A stretch of DNA of 64,000 bases from an uncultured Prevotellaceae bacterium (GCA_947165485.1 CAMVAP010000006.1:24343-88342); one strand, 5' to 3'; positions 37,455 to 46,244 are shown, counted from the first letter of the stretch. The notes: generated by a model not told the origin, from the sequence alone. A program made the numbers and translations.

Positions 37455-38921
37455 ATGGAAAGATTGAAAAAATTATACGAGCAATATGTGGGTAGCCAGC
37501 CCACCGAGGTTGTCCTCATGGACAAGGCGGGCTCCAACCGCCAGTACTATCGCCTGCATGGTGAGCGTTCCATCGTGGGCGTCATCGGCGAGTCGCGCGA
37601 GGAAAATGACGCGTTCATCTACATGGCGCGTCACTTCCGCCAGCAGGGCCTGTCCGTTCCCGAGGTCTATGGCGTGAGCGAGGACCACATGGCCTACATC
37701 CAGGAGGACCTGGGCAAGAAGCCCGAGAACATCCTGTGGAACAAAATACGCCGCAGTTCCATCACCCATGCTTTCACCAGCGAGGAGAAGGAATTGTTGC
37801 GCCGTGCCATGCGTGACTTGGTGGACATCCAGTTCCGCGGTGGCCAGGGCTTTGACTATGACAACTGCTATCCTGCCAAGTGCTTTGACGAGCGTTCTAT
37901 CAAGTGGGACTTGAACTACTTCAAGTACTGCTTCCTCAAGGCAACCGGTGTGGTCTTTAACGAGGCCAAGCTAGAGAACGACTTTGACCGCATGACCAGC
38001 GACCTGTTGTCGGTTCCCAGCGACACGTTCATGTACCGCGACTTCCAGTCACGCAACGTGATGCTCGTGGGCGATGCCGAGCACCCTGCCGACTGCAAAC
38101 TGGCATTCATCGACTTCCAGGGTGGCCGCCGGGGGCCGTATTACTATGATGTAGCCTCATTTGTGTGGCAATCGCGCGCCAAGTATCCCGACGACCTCAA
38201 GAAAGACCTTGTAAAAGCCTATCTGGAGAAACTCAAGGAGTATCAGCCCGACCTCGACGAGAAGCAGTTCTATGACAACCTGCGGCTGTTTGTGCTCTTC
38301 CGCACCCTTCAGGTACTGGGAGCCTATGGTTTCCGCGGCTACTTTGAGAAGAAGCCCGACTTCATGAAAAACAGCATCGTGCCTGCCGTTGCCAACCTGC
38401 GCAAGCTGGTCATCGACAAGCCTTTCACCCATTATCCCTACCTGAGCCTCGTCATCGACGAGCTGGTCAACCTCAAGGACTTTGTCAGCGAGGACAAGGG
38501 GCTCACCGTCAGGGTCATGAGCTTTGCCTACAAGAAAGGCATTCCCCACGACCCGTCGGGCAACGGTGGCGGCTTTGTGTTTGACTGCCGCGCATTGAAC
38601 AACCCGGGCAAGTATGACAAGTACAAGGCGTTCACCGGACTTGACCAGAACGTCATCGACTTCTTGCAGAAGGAGAGCACCATCGACGAGTGGCTGCAAC
38701 ACGTCTATGCTCTGGTCGATGAGTCGGTTGAGCGATATGTGAACCGCAAGTTTACCGACCTGATGGTATGCTTTGGCTGCACGGGAGGCCAGCACCGCTC
38801 GGTGTATGCCGCCGAGCACCTGGCCGAGCACATCCACGACAAGTTTAACGTGCGCGTCGAGCTGTCCCACCGTGAGCAACCCGACCACGAGCGCACCCTT
38901 AACCCCATCGACAAGCAATGA
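37455..38921 (+). CDS. AmgK-like sugar kinase fused to RapZ C-terminal domain
   Basis: 488 residues. Residues ~1-330 are an aminoglycoside-phosphotransferase-fold kinase. YRDFQSRN (catalytic D196) and the metal site IDFQ (D220) followed by GPYYYDVASF are the pattern of AmgK, the anomeric MurNAc/GlcNAc kinase. Residues ~350-480 match the RapZ C-terminal domain (GFVFDCRALNNPG, CFGCTGGQHRSVYAAEHL), which in Enterobacteria senses glucosamine-6-phosphate. The gene overlaps the next, a MurU-like nucleotidyltransferase, by 4 bases, reproducing the AmgK-MurU pair of cell-wall salvage. Kinase specificity and the role of the RapZ part are inferred. Confidence 0.85.
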   Translation: MERLKKLYEQYVGSQPTEVVLMDKAGSNRQYYRLHGERSIVGVIGESREENDAFIYMARHFRQQGLSVPEVYGVSEDHMAYIQEDLGKKPENILWNKIRRSSITHAFTSEEKELLRRAMRDLVDIQFRGGQGFDYDNCYPAKCFDERSIKWDLNYFKYCFLKATGVVFNEAKLENDFDRMTSDLLSVPSDTFMYRDFQSRNVMLVGDAEHPADCKLAFIDFQGGRRGPYYYDVASFVWQSRAKYPDDLKKDLVKAYLEKLKEYQPDLDEKQFYDNLRLFVLFRTLQVLGAYGFRGYFEKKPDFMKNSIVPAVANLRKLVIDKPFTHYPYLSLVIDELVNLKDFVSEDKGLTVRVMSFAYKKGIPHDPSGNGGGFVFDCRALNNPGKYDKYKAFTGLDQNVIDFLQKESTIDEWLQHVYALVDESVERYVNRKFTDLMVCFGCTGGQHRSVYAAEHLAEHIHDKFNVRVELSHREQPDHERTLNPIDKQ

Positions 38922-39667
38922 AGGCACTGATCTTTGCAGCGGGACTGGGCACCCGATTGCGCCCATTGACCGACGACCGCCCCAAGGCAATGGTCGAGAT
39001 TGCCGGCAAACCCATGTTGCAGCACGTCATCGAGCGCGTGGCGGCAGCGGGGTTTGACGACATCACCATCAACATCCACCACTATGGCCAGATGATCATC
39101 GACTTCCTGGAGCGGAACAACAACTTCGGCCTTAACATCCACATCAGTGACGAGCGGGGCCTGCTGCTCGACACGGGCGGCGGCATCCTCAAGGCCCGCC
39201 AGTGGCTGGATGGAGACGAGCCCTTCCTGGTGCACAACACCGACATCATCACCACGCTGGACCTGAAGGCATTCTACGACCACCACGTGCAGCACGATGC
39301 CATGGCCACCATCCTGGTCAAGGACCGCCAGACGCAGCGCTACCTGCTGCTGGACGAGAACGACCGCATGTGCGGATGGACCAACAAGGCCACTGGCGAG
39401 ATCAAGCCCGAGCCCGAGAAACTGGTGGGCAAGCAGCTGAAGGAGTTGGCCTTCGGCGGGCTGCACGTCATCTCGCCACGCATCTTCCCCCACCTGGAGC
39501 GTTACCGCCGCCAGCAGGGAGAGAAGTTCTCGATCATCCCGTTCTACATTAGCGAGTGCAAGCACCTCCTCATCCACGGCTACCACCCCGAAGCCGACTA
39601 CCAGTGGCTCGACATCGGCAAGCCCGAGACGCTGGCCCAGGCACAAGCGCTAGCGAATACTAACTAA
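38918..39667 (+). CDS. MurU-like sugar-1-phosphate nucleotidyltransferase
   Basis: 249 residues. GLGTRLRPLTDDRPKAM (residues ~9-25) is the nucleotide-binding signature of NDP-sugar pyrophosphorylases, followed by DTGGGI and HNTDI for sugar and metal binding. Small size and coupling (ATGA overlap) to an AmgK-like kinase point to MurU, which makes UDP-MurNAc from MurNAc-1-phosphate, rather than RmlA or GalU. Cytoplasmic. Substrate remains inferred. Confidence 0.85.
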   Translation: MKALIFAAGLGTRLRPLTDDRPKAMVEIAGKPMLQHVIERVAAAGFDDITINIHHYGQMIIDFLERNNNFGLNIHISDERGLLLDTGGGILKARQWLDGDEPFLVHNTDIITTLDLKAFYDHHVQHDAMATILVKDRQTQRYLLLDENDRMCGWTNKATGEIKPEPEKLVGKQLKELAFGGLHVISPRIFPHLERYRRQQGEKFSIIPFYISECKHLLIHGYHPEADYQWLDIGKPETLAQAQALANTN

Positions 39668-39692
39668 CAACTAAGAACTAACAACTCAATAT
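39655..39692. repeat. Short heptad repeat (ACTAACA/ACTAAGA)
   Basis: A few degenerate units (ACTAACA, ACTAAGA, ACTAACA) overlap the end of the MurU-like gene and fill the space before the FMN-binding gene. Confidence 0.5.
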
Positions 39693-40148
39693 ATGAAAAA
39701 GACTATCATCATCGCAGCCATCATGCTGCTCGTGGCAGGCACGGCGTCGCTCGATGCCCGTACCAAGAAGAAAGCCACTGCCCGGAAGGGTGCCAGCGCC
39801 ACCCAGGTCTTCTACACCGGCGACATCGCCAGCAAGGTGATGGGTTACAACGGCACCACACCGCTCAACATCACCGTCAAGAACGGTGTGATCGAGAACA
39901 TCGAGGTGCTCGACAACCAGGAGTCACCCGGCTACCTCAAGCGCGCCACCGCCAAGGTGCTGCCCCAGTACATCGGCAAGACCGTAGCCGAGGCCAAGAA
40001 GCTCAATGCCGACATCGCCACCGGGGCGACCTACACCAGCAAGGCCCTGATCCAAAACATCCAGATGGGCCTTGACAAGGCCAAGTCCACCCCTGCCAGC
40101 AAGAAAAAGGCCACCAGCAAGAAAAAGGGAACCAAGAAACGCCGCTAA
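39693..40148 (+). CDS. Exported FMN-binding domain protein
   Basis: 151 residues. Signal peptide (IIIAAIMLLVAGTASLDA), a compact FMN_bind domain (~35-130) and a Lys-rich tail. D-I-A-T-G-A-T (107-113) fits the ApbE flavinylation motif DxxTGAT, so T113 would carry covalently bound FMN. Such proteins serve in extracytoplasmic electron transfer. The transferase ApbE is not in the window. A strong terminator follows. Confidence 0.85.
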   Translation: MKKTIIIAAIMLLVAGTASLDARTKKKATARKGASATQVFYTGDIASKVMGYNGTTPLNITVKNGVIENIEVLDNQESPGYLKRATAKVLPQYIGKTVAEAKKLNADIATGATYTSKALIQNIQMGLDKAKSTPASKKKATSKKKGTKKRR

Positions 40149-40182
40149 CAGCCCGTTACTTGACCCATTCCTATCACACGAG

Positions 40183-40218
40183 CCGCAGCTTCCACACGCA
40201 GATGCTGCGGTTTTTTTG
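40183..40218 (+). terminator. Rho-independent terminator
   Basis: CCGCAGC (40183-40189) pairs with GCTGCGG (40204-40210), followed by seven T residues. Confidence 0.9.
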
Positions 40219-40286
40219 TTATTTACATCATGACGGATGCAAGATTGTTGAAAATCTGCGTTTAAAGGGTATAAAAGGACCTATAA

Positions 40287-40829
40287 GTGACCGAACAACA
40301 GATTGTCAACGGTATTAAGAACTATGACCAGAGGGCCATGCGCGCGATGTATGACCTGCTGGCCGGGCATGCCATGGCCACTGCCATGCGCTATCTTGCC
40401 GACCGTGACGACTGCCGCGATGTGCTGCAAGAGGGGTTCCTCAAGGCATTCTCCCACATGGGCGACTTCCATTACAGAGGTGAGGGATCGCTCAAGGCCT
40501 GGTTCTCGCGAATTATTGCCAATGAGTCGATCAACCAGCTGAAACGTCATGCGCGCATCACATTTCTAGATGCCGAGGTGGTAGATGTGCCAGACGATGA
40601 GACACCCGATGTCACCCACGTTCCACCCGAGGTAATCAACCGCATCATCGCCTCACTGCCCACGGGATACCGCATCGTGTTCAACCAGTTTGTGTTTGAA
40701 CACAAGAGCCACAAGGAAATCGCCCAATTGCTGGGCATCAAAGAAGATTCCTCGGCATCCCAGCTGCTGAGAGCCAAGCGACTGCTGGCCAAGAAGATTA
40801 ACCAATACAGACAAGAGCACGATGACTGA
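40287..40829 (+). CDS. ECF-type RNA polymerase sigma factor
   Basis: 180 residues from a GTG start. Region 2 (about 15-85; YRGEGSLKAWFSRIIANESINQLKR, read in parts) and region 4 (about 130-175; HKEIAQLLGIKEDSSASQLLRAK) are intact. It overlaps the following membrane-protein gene by 8 bases, the usual sigma/anti-sigma pairing. Targets are unknown. Confidence 0.9.
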   Translation: MTEQQIVNGIKNYDQRAMRAMYDLLAGHAMATAMRYLADRDDCRDVLQEGFLKAFSHMGDFHYRGEGSLKAWFSRIIANESINQLKRHARITFLDAEVVDVPDDETPDVTHVPPEVINRIIASLPTGYRIVFNQFVFEHKSHKEIAQLLGIKEDSSASQLLRAKRLLAKKINQYRQEHDD

Positions 40830-42030
40830 CAACGAATGGATCAAACAACTGCAATCAACGATGGAGGGGTACGAGGAGCCCGTCCCTGATGACTTGTGGC
40901 AGGGCATCGAGGCTCAGTTACCGAAACGCCATGCGCCACGGCGCCCATTGAGGACGTGGCGCCGCATCGCTGCCGCTGTGGCAGCCGCACTTGTGACCTC
41001 CGTAGGCTGCTATCTGCTGTGGCAGGCACCCGAGCAAAGCACCCCTCCACCGGCAATCGCATCGGCGAGTGTGGGCGGCGCTGTGATTGAACAGGCCACT
41101 TCGACTGCCGAAGCGGCCGATGTGGCATCGGTGCCCAGCCAAGTATCGCCTGGTACTGTGACCACCCACACACGCTCCATCCACACATGCCCCACCCATC
41201 GGATTGAGCCCTTCACACCAGCCGAGGCGCCAGAACCTGAACAATCTCAAGCCGAGCAACAGAACAAAACGGATCTACAGACAGAGCCTCAGAGGAGTCA
41301 GCCCGCCATCACGTCATCCCACGAAGATGAGCCGCTCTTGGCAAACAATGAGAGCAACGAAGGTCACCAGCCAAGAACCATTCGCTGCATACAGCATCGT
41401 CACCCACTGGTGACAATGGGGCTGTTTGCCGCTAATGGTTTCGGTGGCGGCAAGTGGGACGACAGCGATCTGTTTGTCTTTGAGGATCAAGCCGTCGATT
41501 TCGGCGGTCATGCACCCACTGAGCCCAACACATATTATCCCGAAGATGTCTACCATGCCACCCATCATGCGCCCTATTCACTGGGCTTGAGCATGAAGTT
41601 TCCACTTAACAACCATTGGGCGGTAACGAGCGGCGTGGTCTATACAAGGGTAAAATCAGATTTCACAACCGAACAGAATACCCGCGTGCAGACGCTACAC
41701 TACATCGGTGTGCCACTGGGATTGGTTTGCAACATCTGGAACTATAGGCGACTGGGCATCTATGCCACAGGCGGTCTGCAAGCCGACTTCAATGTCAAGG
41801 CTACACTCACGCAGCAGCATAGCGAGAAGTTGGCCATCGGCAAGGATCGCGTGCAATTCTCGGTCATGCTTGGTCCGGGCGTGCAGTTGGATCTTGCACA
41901 CGGACTCGGCGTCTATTTCGAACCCACTGCCCGCTACTACCTTGACAATGGCAGCGGCCTGCAAAACTACTATAAGGACAAGCCATTTAGCCTCAACCTT
42001 AACGCAGGCCTGCGGTTTACACTGCGATAA
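40822..42030 (+). CDS. Sigma-coupled membrane protein: anti-sigma-like N-terminus, beta-barrel-like C-terminus
   Basis: 402 residues. A short cytoplasmic region (WIKQLQSTMEGYEEPVPDDLW) like Bacteroidetes anti-sigma proteins, a transmembrane helix (IAAAVAAALVTSVGCYLLW, ~50-68), a long Pro/Thr/Gln-rich periplasmic linker (~70-195) and a C-terminal porin-like domain (~195-402) with alternating strands. The 8-base overlap with the sigma gene supports an anti-sigma or sensor role. The combination of inner-membrane helix and barrel-like domain recurs in Bacteroidetes, but the mechanism is unsettled. Confidence 0.75.
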   Translation: MTDNEWIKQLQSTMEGYEEPVPDDLWQGIEAQLPKRHAPRRPLRTWRRIAAAVAAALVTSVGCYLLWQAPEQSTPPPAIASASVGGAVIEQATSTAEAADVASVPSQVSPGTVTTHTRSIHTCPTHRIEPFTPAEAPEPEQSQAEQQNKTDLQTEPQRSQPAITSSHEDEPLLANNESNEGHQPRTIRCIQHRHPLVTMGLFAANGFGGGKWDDSDLFVFEDQAVDFGGHAPTEPNTYYPEDVYHATHHAPYSLGLSMKFPLNNHWAVTSGVVYTRVKSDFTTEQNTRVQTLHYIGVPLGLVCNIWNYRRLGIYATGGLQADFNVKATLTQQHSEKLAIGKDRVQFSVMLGPGVQLDLAHGLGVYFEPTARYYLDNGSGLQNYYKDKPFSLNLNAGLRFTLR

Positions 42031-42111
42031 ATAATCAAATCCATCATGCAAGAAGGGAACGCGCTGTGTGTTTATTGGGCAGTTAACCTCTTTTGAAAAA
42101 ATGAATTGTCA

Positions 42112-43416
42112 ATGAAACAGATTAAAAACAAAATTGAAATGTCGATGAAACAGATTTTTGCGCCTATTGTAGCGGCAACAGCGCTAATGATGAGCCTTGC
42201 CGCATGCAGTTCCGATGACAGCATCAACGGCGATGATGTAATCTACATGCTGCCTGAGAAAACTAACATCACCCTCACCGAGGAACAGCAGCAGATGCGC
42301 CACAACAACAACGAGTTTGCCTGCCGCCTGTTCCGCACCATCACCGAGCAGCAAGATGATGCCGGCAGCACCATCGTGTCACCCATCAGTGTGACCTACC
42401 TGCTGGGTATGCTCAACGCAGGCGCCGACGGAGATACCCGCGGCCAGATCATGGAAGTGCTCGGACTGGGCAATGATCCTGCCGCCATCAATGCCTACTG
42501 CAAGAAGATGACAGATGAGGCCCCCTATGTGGATCCGAGCGTGACCCTCAAGATTGCCAACTGCATCTATATCAATTCGGCCATGGGCATCAGCCTCGTT
42601 CCGCAGTACAAGAGCGACATGCAACAATACTACAACGCCGAGGCCGCAGCGCTGGACTTCACTCAAAGCAACAGCCTGAACATCATCAACGGCTGGTGCA
42701 ATAGCCATACAGATGGCATGATACCTGAAATACTGGACCGCATCAACGAGAGAGCCGTCATGTACCTGCTCAATGCCATCTACTACAGGGCCGCATGGAC
42801 AGAAAAGTTTGATCCCAAGGACACCCGCGACATGGATTTCACCCTGGCTGGCGGCACCACTGCCAGCCATAAGATGATGCACCGCAAGGCCCTAGCCTTA
42901 TACGGCCAGAACGACGTGTGCCAGACGTTGTGGCTGCCCTACGGCAGCGGCGGCTATGCCATGTTTGTACTGCTGCCCAACGAGGGCAAGACCATGGATG
43001 ACGTCATTCAAAGTCTGTCGGCCCAGGGGATAGAAAACCAACTCAACAGGATGGACACTCATGAGGTGGACATCCTGATGCCCCGCTTCACCACCAGCAG
43101 CGAGACAAAACTTGAGCAAGCGCTCTCGTCGATGGGTATGCCACTGGCCTTCGACCCCTATAATGCTCAGTTTCCCCATATGGCACAAGGCCATTCCCTG
43201 TATGTATCGATGATGAAACAGAAAGCCCGCATCGAGGTCAACGAAGAAGGCACCAAAGCCGCCGCTGTCACTATCGCCGAGATGGATATGGCAATGGCTC
43301 CTGAGCCAAGACGATACGAGAAGGTGGACTTCCACGCCACCCGTCCGTTTGTCTATTACATCATGGAAATGAGCACCCGCACAGTATTCTTTATGGGAAC
43401 CTATCGGGGAATTTAG
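42112..43416 (+). CDS. Serpin family protease inhibitor, lipoprotein
   Basis: 434 residues from the first ATG; a start at 42145 (MKQIFAPIV) would fit the signal peptide better, and the first 33 bases look like a partial duplication of the MKQI codons. Lipobox LMMSLAAC. The serpin fold is evident: ISVTYLLGMLNAGADGDTRGQ, the hinge VNEEGTKAAAVT and the closing RPFVYYIMEMSTRTVFFMG. Counting from the hinge places P1 near Ala/Met in AEMDMAMAP, suggesting elastase- or chymotrypsin-like targets. Surface serpins in gut Bacteroidetes are thought to blunt host or rival proteases. Confidence 0.92.
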   Translation: MKQIKNKIEMSMKQIFAPIVAATALMMSLAACSSDDSINGDDVIYMLPEKTNITLTEEQQQMRHNNNEFACRLFRTITEQQDDAGSTIVSPISVTYLLGMLNAGADGDTRGQIMEVLGLGNDPAAINAYCKKMTDEAPYVDPSVTLKIANCIYINSAMGISLVPQYKSDMQQYYNAEAAALDFTQSNSLNIINGWCNSHTDGMIPEILDRINERAVMYLLNAIYYRAAWTEKFDPKDTRDMDFTLAGGTTASHKMMHRKALALYGQNDVCQTLWLPYGSGGYAMFVLLPNEGKTMDDVIQSLSAQGIENQLNRMDTHEVDILMPRFTTSSETKLEQALSSMGMPLAFDPYNAQFPHMAQGHSLYVSMMKQKARIEVNEEGTKAAAVTIAEMDMAMAPEPRRYEKVDFHATRPFVYYIMEMSTRTVFFMGTYRGI

Positions 43417-43442
43417 CAGTTAAGAGTCAATGGGATTGATGC

Positions 43443-43480
43443 TAAAATAGTTGTCAAGGTCGCCCTTGACAACTATTTTA
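43443..43480. terminator. Bidirectional hairpin terminator
   Basis: A perfect 17-bp stem (TAAAATAGTTGTCAAGG, 43443-43459; CCTTGACAACTATTTTA, 43464-43480) with a 4-nt loop between the convergent serpin and 43506 genes. A/T ends supply U tracts on both strands. Confidence 0.9.
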
Positions 43481-43505
43481 GTGTCTCTTCTCTGTAACTG
43501 TTAAC

Positions 43506-43955
43506 TCACTCCGGGTTGGTCTTCACCTCATAGATCACCTTGGCATTCTCGGCAATGGCCTCGATGGGCGAGCCGGGCGGGATGTAACTCTCGGTGGAGG
43601 CCATGTCGGGGTTGGCATACTGGTCGATGATGTCACCATTCTCGCCATAGACTGACACCTGCACGATATTGAACTTGTTCCATTCGTCGGTGAACTTGTA
43701 GAGCGTCAACTTGTAGGCAACCGTCTTGTCGTAGCCGCGGTCGCGGGTATAAAAAGCGCGGGACTCGGGCAGGTCAAACGAGTTGCGCACCCACACCAGG
43801 AAGCTCTTGCCGTTGTCGGTAGTCGAAATATCGGGGTTGATGGCGATGGTTTCCCCGCCATCGCTCAACACGTCAAACCAGTCTGCGGCCTGAGCCACAG
43901 GAGCGGTAAACAGTAGCGCCACGAGCGCCATCATAGTCACAAACAGTCTTTTCAT
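43506..43955 (-). CDS. Small secreted protein, possibly surface-adhesin E-like
   Basis: 149 residues. Signal peptide MKRLFVTMMALVALLFTAPVAQA (read in parts). The mature part begins DWFDVLSDG, has WVRNSF and ends with YIPPGSPIEAIAENAKVIYE, a layout resembling the surface-adhesin protein E family of small secreted domains. That assignment is tentative. A minus-strand TACCTTTG (forward 43987-43994) precedes it. Confidence 0.7.
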   Translation of the reverse strand: MKRLFVTMMALVALLFTAPVAQAADWFDVLSDGGETIAINPDISTTDNGKSFLVWVRNSFDLPESRAFYTRDRGYDKTVAYKLTLYKFTDEWNKFNIVQVSVYGENGDIIDQYANPDMASTESYIPPGSPIEAIAENAKVIYEVKTNPE

Positions 43956-43986
43956 TTTTCACTAATTAATTAAACTTGAATGGGCG

Positions 43987-43994
43987 CAAAGGTA
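43987..43994 (-). promoter_or_regulatory. -7 promoter element of small secreted protein
   Basis: Forward CAAAGGTA, minus-strand TACCTTTG, 32 bases before the ATG at 43955. Confidence 0.65.
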
Positions 43995-44066
43995 TAAAAA
44001 AATCACCCAAAAACAATTATAGTTAGCCAATAAATAAAAAAAACATCAAAAAAATCACCCAAAAAC

Positions 44067-44097
44067 TTGCACAATCCGTCAAACGGTCTTACCTTTG
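44067..44097 (+). promoter_or_regulatory. Promoter of candidate small RNA
   Basis: TTG (44067-44069), 20 bases, TACCTTTG (44090-44097), well spaced, followed by no open reading frame but by a terminator-like hairpin within 60 bases. Confidence 0.6.
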
Positions 44098-44103
44098 CAG
44101 TAA

Positions 44104-44162
44104 TATGATACTTTTTTCCTAGCAAGGCAGCTTCGTCGTGAGACGAGGCGCTTTTCTTTTTA
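44104..44162 (+). ncRNA. Candidate short untranslated RNA
   Basis: A transcript from the promoter at 44067-44097 would run about 60 nt to a hairpin (GCTTCGTC/GACGAGGC, 44130-44149, tetraloop GTGA) with the tail CTTTTCTTTTTA. No start codon with a useful frame lies inside. It matches no RNA family that can be recognised by eye. An orphan promoter-terminator pair is the alternative. Confidence 0.35.
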
Positions 44163-44248
44163 TCCCGGTTTTTACTTCCCCATATCGATGCAAATCATCG
44201 GCATTGACCCGTCAAAACCCACTTTTTTATTCAAAGTAGAGTTTTTAT

Positions 44249-44280
44249 TTTGACAATTTCGGATTTTTGAAGTAACTTTG
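44249..44280 (+). promoter_or_regulatory. Promoter of phosphohexomutase gene
   Basis: TTTG (44249-44252), 20 bases, TAACTTTG (44273-44280). It would place the heptad array inside a ~205-nt leader. Confidence 0.7.
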
Positions 44281-44307
44281 GCAGTTTTAATAGAAGTAAC
44301 GAGTTTT

Positions 44308-44486
44308 ATTTAGGCTTTAGGCTTTAGGCTTTAGGCTCTAGGCTTTAGGCTTTAGGTTCTAGGCTTTAGGTTCTAGGCTCTAGGCTTTAGGGACTAGCCG
44401 ATGCCAACTAAAAACTAAAAACTCTAACAACTAACAACTAGGGACTAGATACTAGAAACCAGATACTGACAACTAAAAACCGAAAC
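44308..44486. repeat. Longest heptad array: TTTAGGC units then ACTAAAA/ACTAGAA units
   Basis: The first half (44308-44398) is about thirteen units of GGCTTTA with GGTTCTA and GGCTCTA variants; the second half (44406-44486) switches to the complementary sense with ACTAAAA, ACAACTA, ACTAGGG and ACTAGAA units. The halves can pair imperfectly. It separates a good promoter from its gene. Confidence 0.8.
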
Positions 44487-44491
44487 AAGTT

Positions 44492-46243
44492 ATGTTTGAC
44501 GAGAAATTATTACAGGAAGTGACCGCCAAGGCCCAAACGTGGCTCAGTGACAGTTATGACGAGAAGACGCGTGCCGAGGTTCAGGCGATGCTTGACAACG
44601 AGGACAAGACCGAGCTCGTGGAATCCTTCTACAAGATTCTGGAGTTTGGCACCGGTGGACTGCGCGGCATCATGGGTGCCGGTTGCAACCGCATGAACAT
44701 CTACACCGTGGGCAGTGCGACCCAGGGACTTGCCAACTACCTCAAGGAGGCGTTTAAGGATCTGGAGCAGATCTCGGTTGTCGTGGGCCACGACGTGCGC
44801 AACAACAGCCGCTTGTTTGCCGAAACGGTAGCCAACATCTTCAGCGCCAACGGCATCAAGGTCTATCTGTTTGAAGGTCCGCGCCCCACTCCCGAGGTGA
44901 GCTATGCCATCCGTCGCCTGGGATGCCAGAGCGGCGTGAACATCACGGCTTCACACAATCCCAAGATCTATAACGGCTACAAGGCCTACTGGGACGACGG
45001 AGCCCAAGTGGTGGCACCCCACGACGTGAACATCATCAACCACGTTAACGCCATCGAGGACGTGAAGGACATCAAGTTTGAGGGCAACCCCGACCTGATC
45101 CAGACCATCGGTGAGGATGTGGATGCTCCCTACATCGAGGACATCTACACCCTGTCGCTCAGTCCCGAGGTCAACAAGCGTCAGCATGACCTAAAGATTG
45201 TCTATACGCCCATTCACGGCGTTGGCCGCTACATTGTTCCACGCTCCATCGAGCGCTGGGGCTTTGACAACGTCATCCATGTTCCCGAGCAGGACGTGAT
45301 GAGCGGCGATTTCCCCACCGTTGACTCGCCCAACCCCGAGATGCCCAGCGCCATGTCTATGGCCATCAAGAAGGCCGAGGAGGTGGATGCCGACGTCGTT
45401 CTGGCCAGTGACCCCGATGCCGACCGCATCGGCCTGGTCATCAAGAACACCAAGGGCAAATATGAGCTGGTGAACGGTAACCAGATCCAGATCATCTTCC
45501 TCTACTACTTGATGGAGCGCAACCGCGAGTTGGGCTTGCTCAAGGGTGACGAATACATCGTTAAGACCATTGTCACCAGCGAGACCATCGCCCGCATTGC
45601 CAAGAAGCAGAACATCAAGCTGTTTGATTGCTACACGGGCTTCAAGTGGATTGCCACTGTCATGCGTGAGATGGAAGGCAAGGGACGCTACCTGGGCGGT
45701 GGCGAGGAGAGCTACGGCTTCCTGCCCGAGACGTTTGCCCGCGACAAGGACTCGGTATCGTCCATCCCCTTGATGTGCGAGATTGCTGCCTGGGCCAAGG
45801 ACAAGGGCATGACCCTCAACGACCTGTTCATCAACGTCTATATCAACTACGGCTACAGCAAGGAGCGCGGCATCAGCGTCGTGCGTCCCGGCAAGAGCGG
45901 TGCCGACGAGATTGCCCAGATGATGGTCAACTTCCGCGAGAATCCGCAGCAGGCCATCGACGGCTCACCTGTCACCATCGTCAAGGACTTCTTGAAGCTG
46001 GAACAGCGCAATATGCTCACTGGCGAGGTCACCAAGCTCGACATGCCCGTGACCAGCAACGTGCTGCAATACTTCACCCAGGACGGCACCAAGGTGTCCA
46101 TCCGCCCCTCGGGCACCGAGCCCAAGATCAAGTTCTATATCGAGGTGCATGACACGCTTGACAAGGCCGAGAACTATGACGCCAAGAATGAATGGGCTGA
46201 CCAGAAGATTGACCGCATCTGCCAGTCGCTGGGAATAGCTTAA
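44492..46243 (+). CDS. Phospho-sugar mutase (phosphoglucomutase/phosphomannomutase)
   Basis: 583 residues, the length of the large PGM/PMM subgroup. Catalytic phosphoserine loop TASHNPKIYNGYK (S at about 153), metal-binding DPDADR, sugar-binding GGEESYGF and phosphate-binding RPSGTEPKIKFY are present. It interconverts hexose-1- and -6-phosphates, feeding glycogen and nucleotide-sugar synthesis; glucose versus mannose or pentose preference is not readable. Cytoplasmic. Confidence 0.93.
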   Translation: MFDEKLLQEVTAKAQTWLSDSYDEKTRAEVQAMLDNEDKTELVESFYKILEFGTGGLRGIMGAGCNRMNIYTVGSATQGLANYLKEAFKDLEQISVVVGHDVRNNSRLFAETVANIFSANGIKVYLFEGPRPTPEVSYAIRRLGCQSGVNITASHNPKIYNGYKAYWDDGAQVVAPHDVNIINHVNAIEDVKDIKFEGNPDLIQTIGEDVDAPYIEDIYTLSLSPEVNKRQHDLKIVYTPIHGVGRYIVPRSIERWGFDNVIHVPEQDVMSGDFPTVDSPNPEMPSAMSMAIKKAEEVDADVVLASDPDADRIGLVIKNTKGKYELVNGNQIQIIFLYYLMERNRELGLLKGDEYIVKTIVTSETIARIAKKQNIKLFDCYTGFKWIATVMREMEGKGRYLGGGEESYGFLPETFARDKDSVSSIPLMCEIAAWAKDKGMTLNDLFINVYINYGYSKERGISVVRPGKSGADEIAQMMVNFRENPQQAIDGSPVTIVKDFLKLEQRNMLTGEVTKLDMPVTSNVLQYFTQDGTKVSIRPSGTEPKIKFYIEVHDTLDKAENYDAKNEWADQKIDRICQSLGIA

Positions 46244-46244
46244 T

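Larger units (their letters stand above)
43956..44491. other. Intergenic region with three promoters, candidate sRNA and heptad array
   Basis: This 536-base spacer holds the minus-strand promoter at 43987, the plus-strand promoter and short hairpin unit at 44067-44162, a second plus-strand promoter at 44249-44280, and a long heptad array at 44308-44486. No protein gene is supported. Confidence 0.65.
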
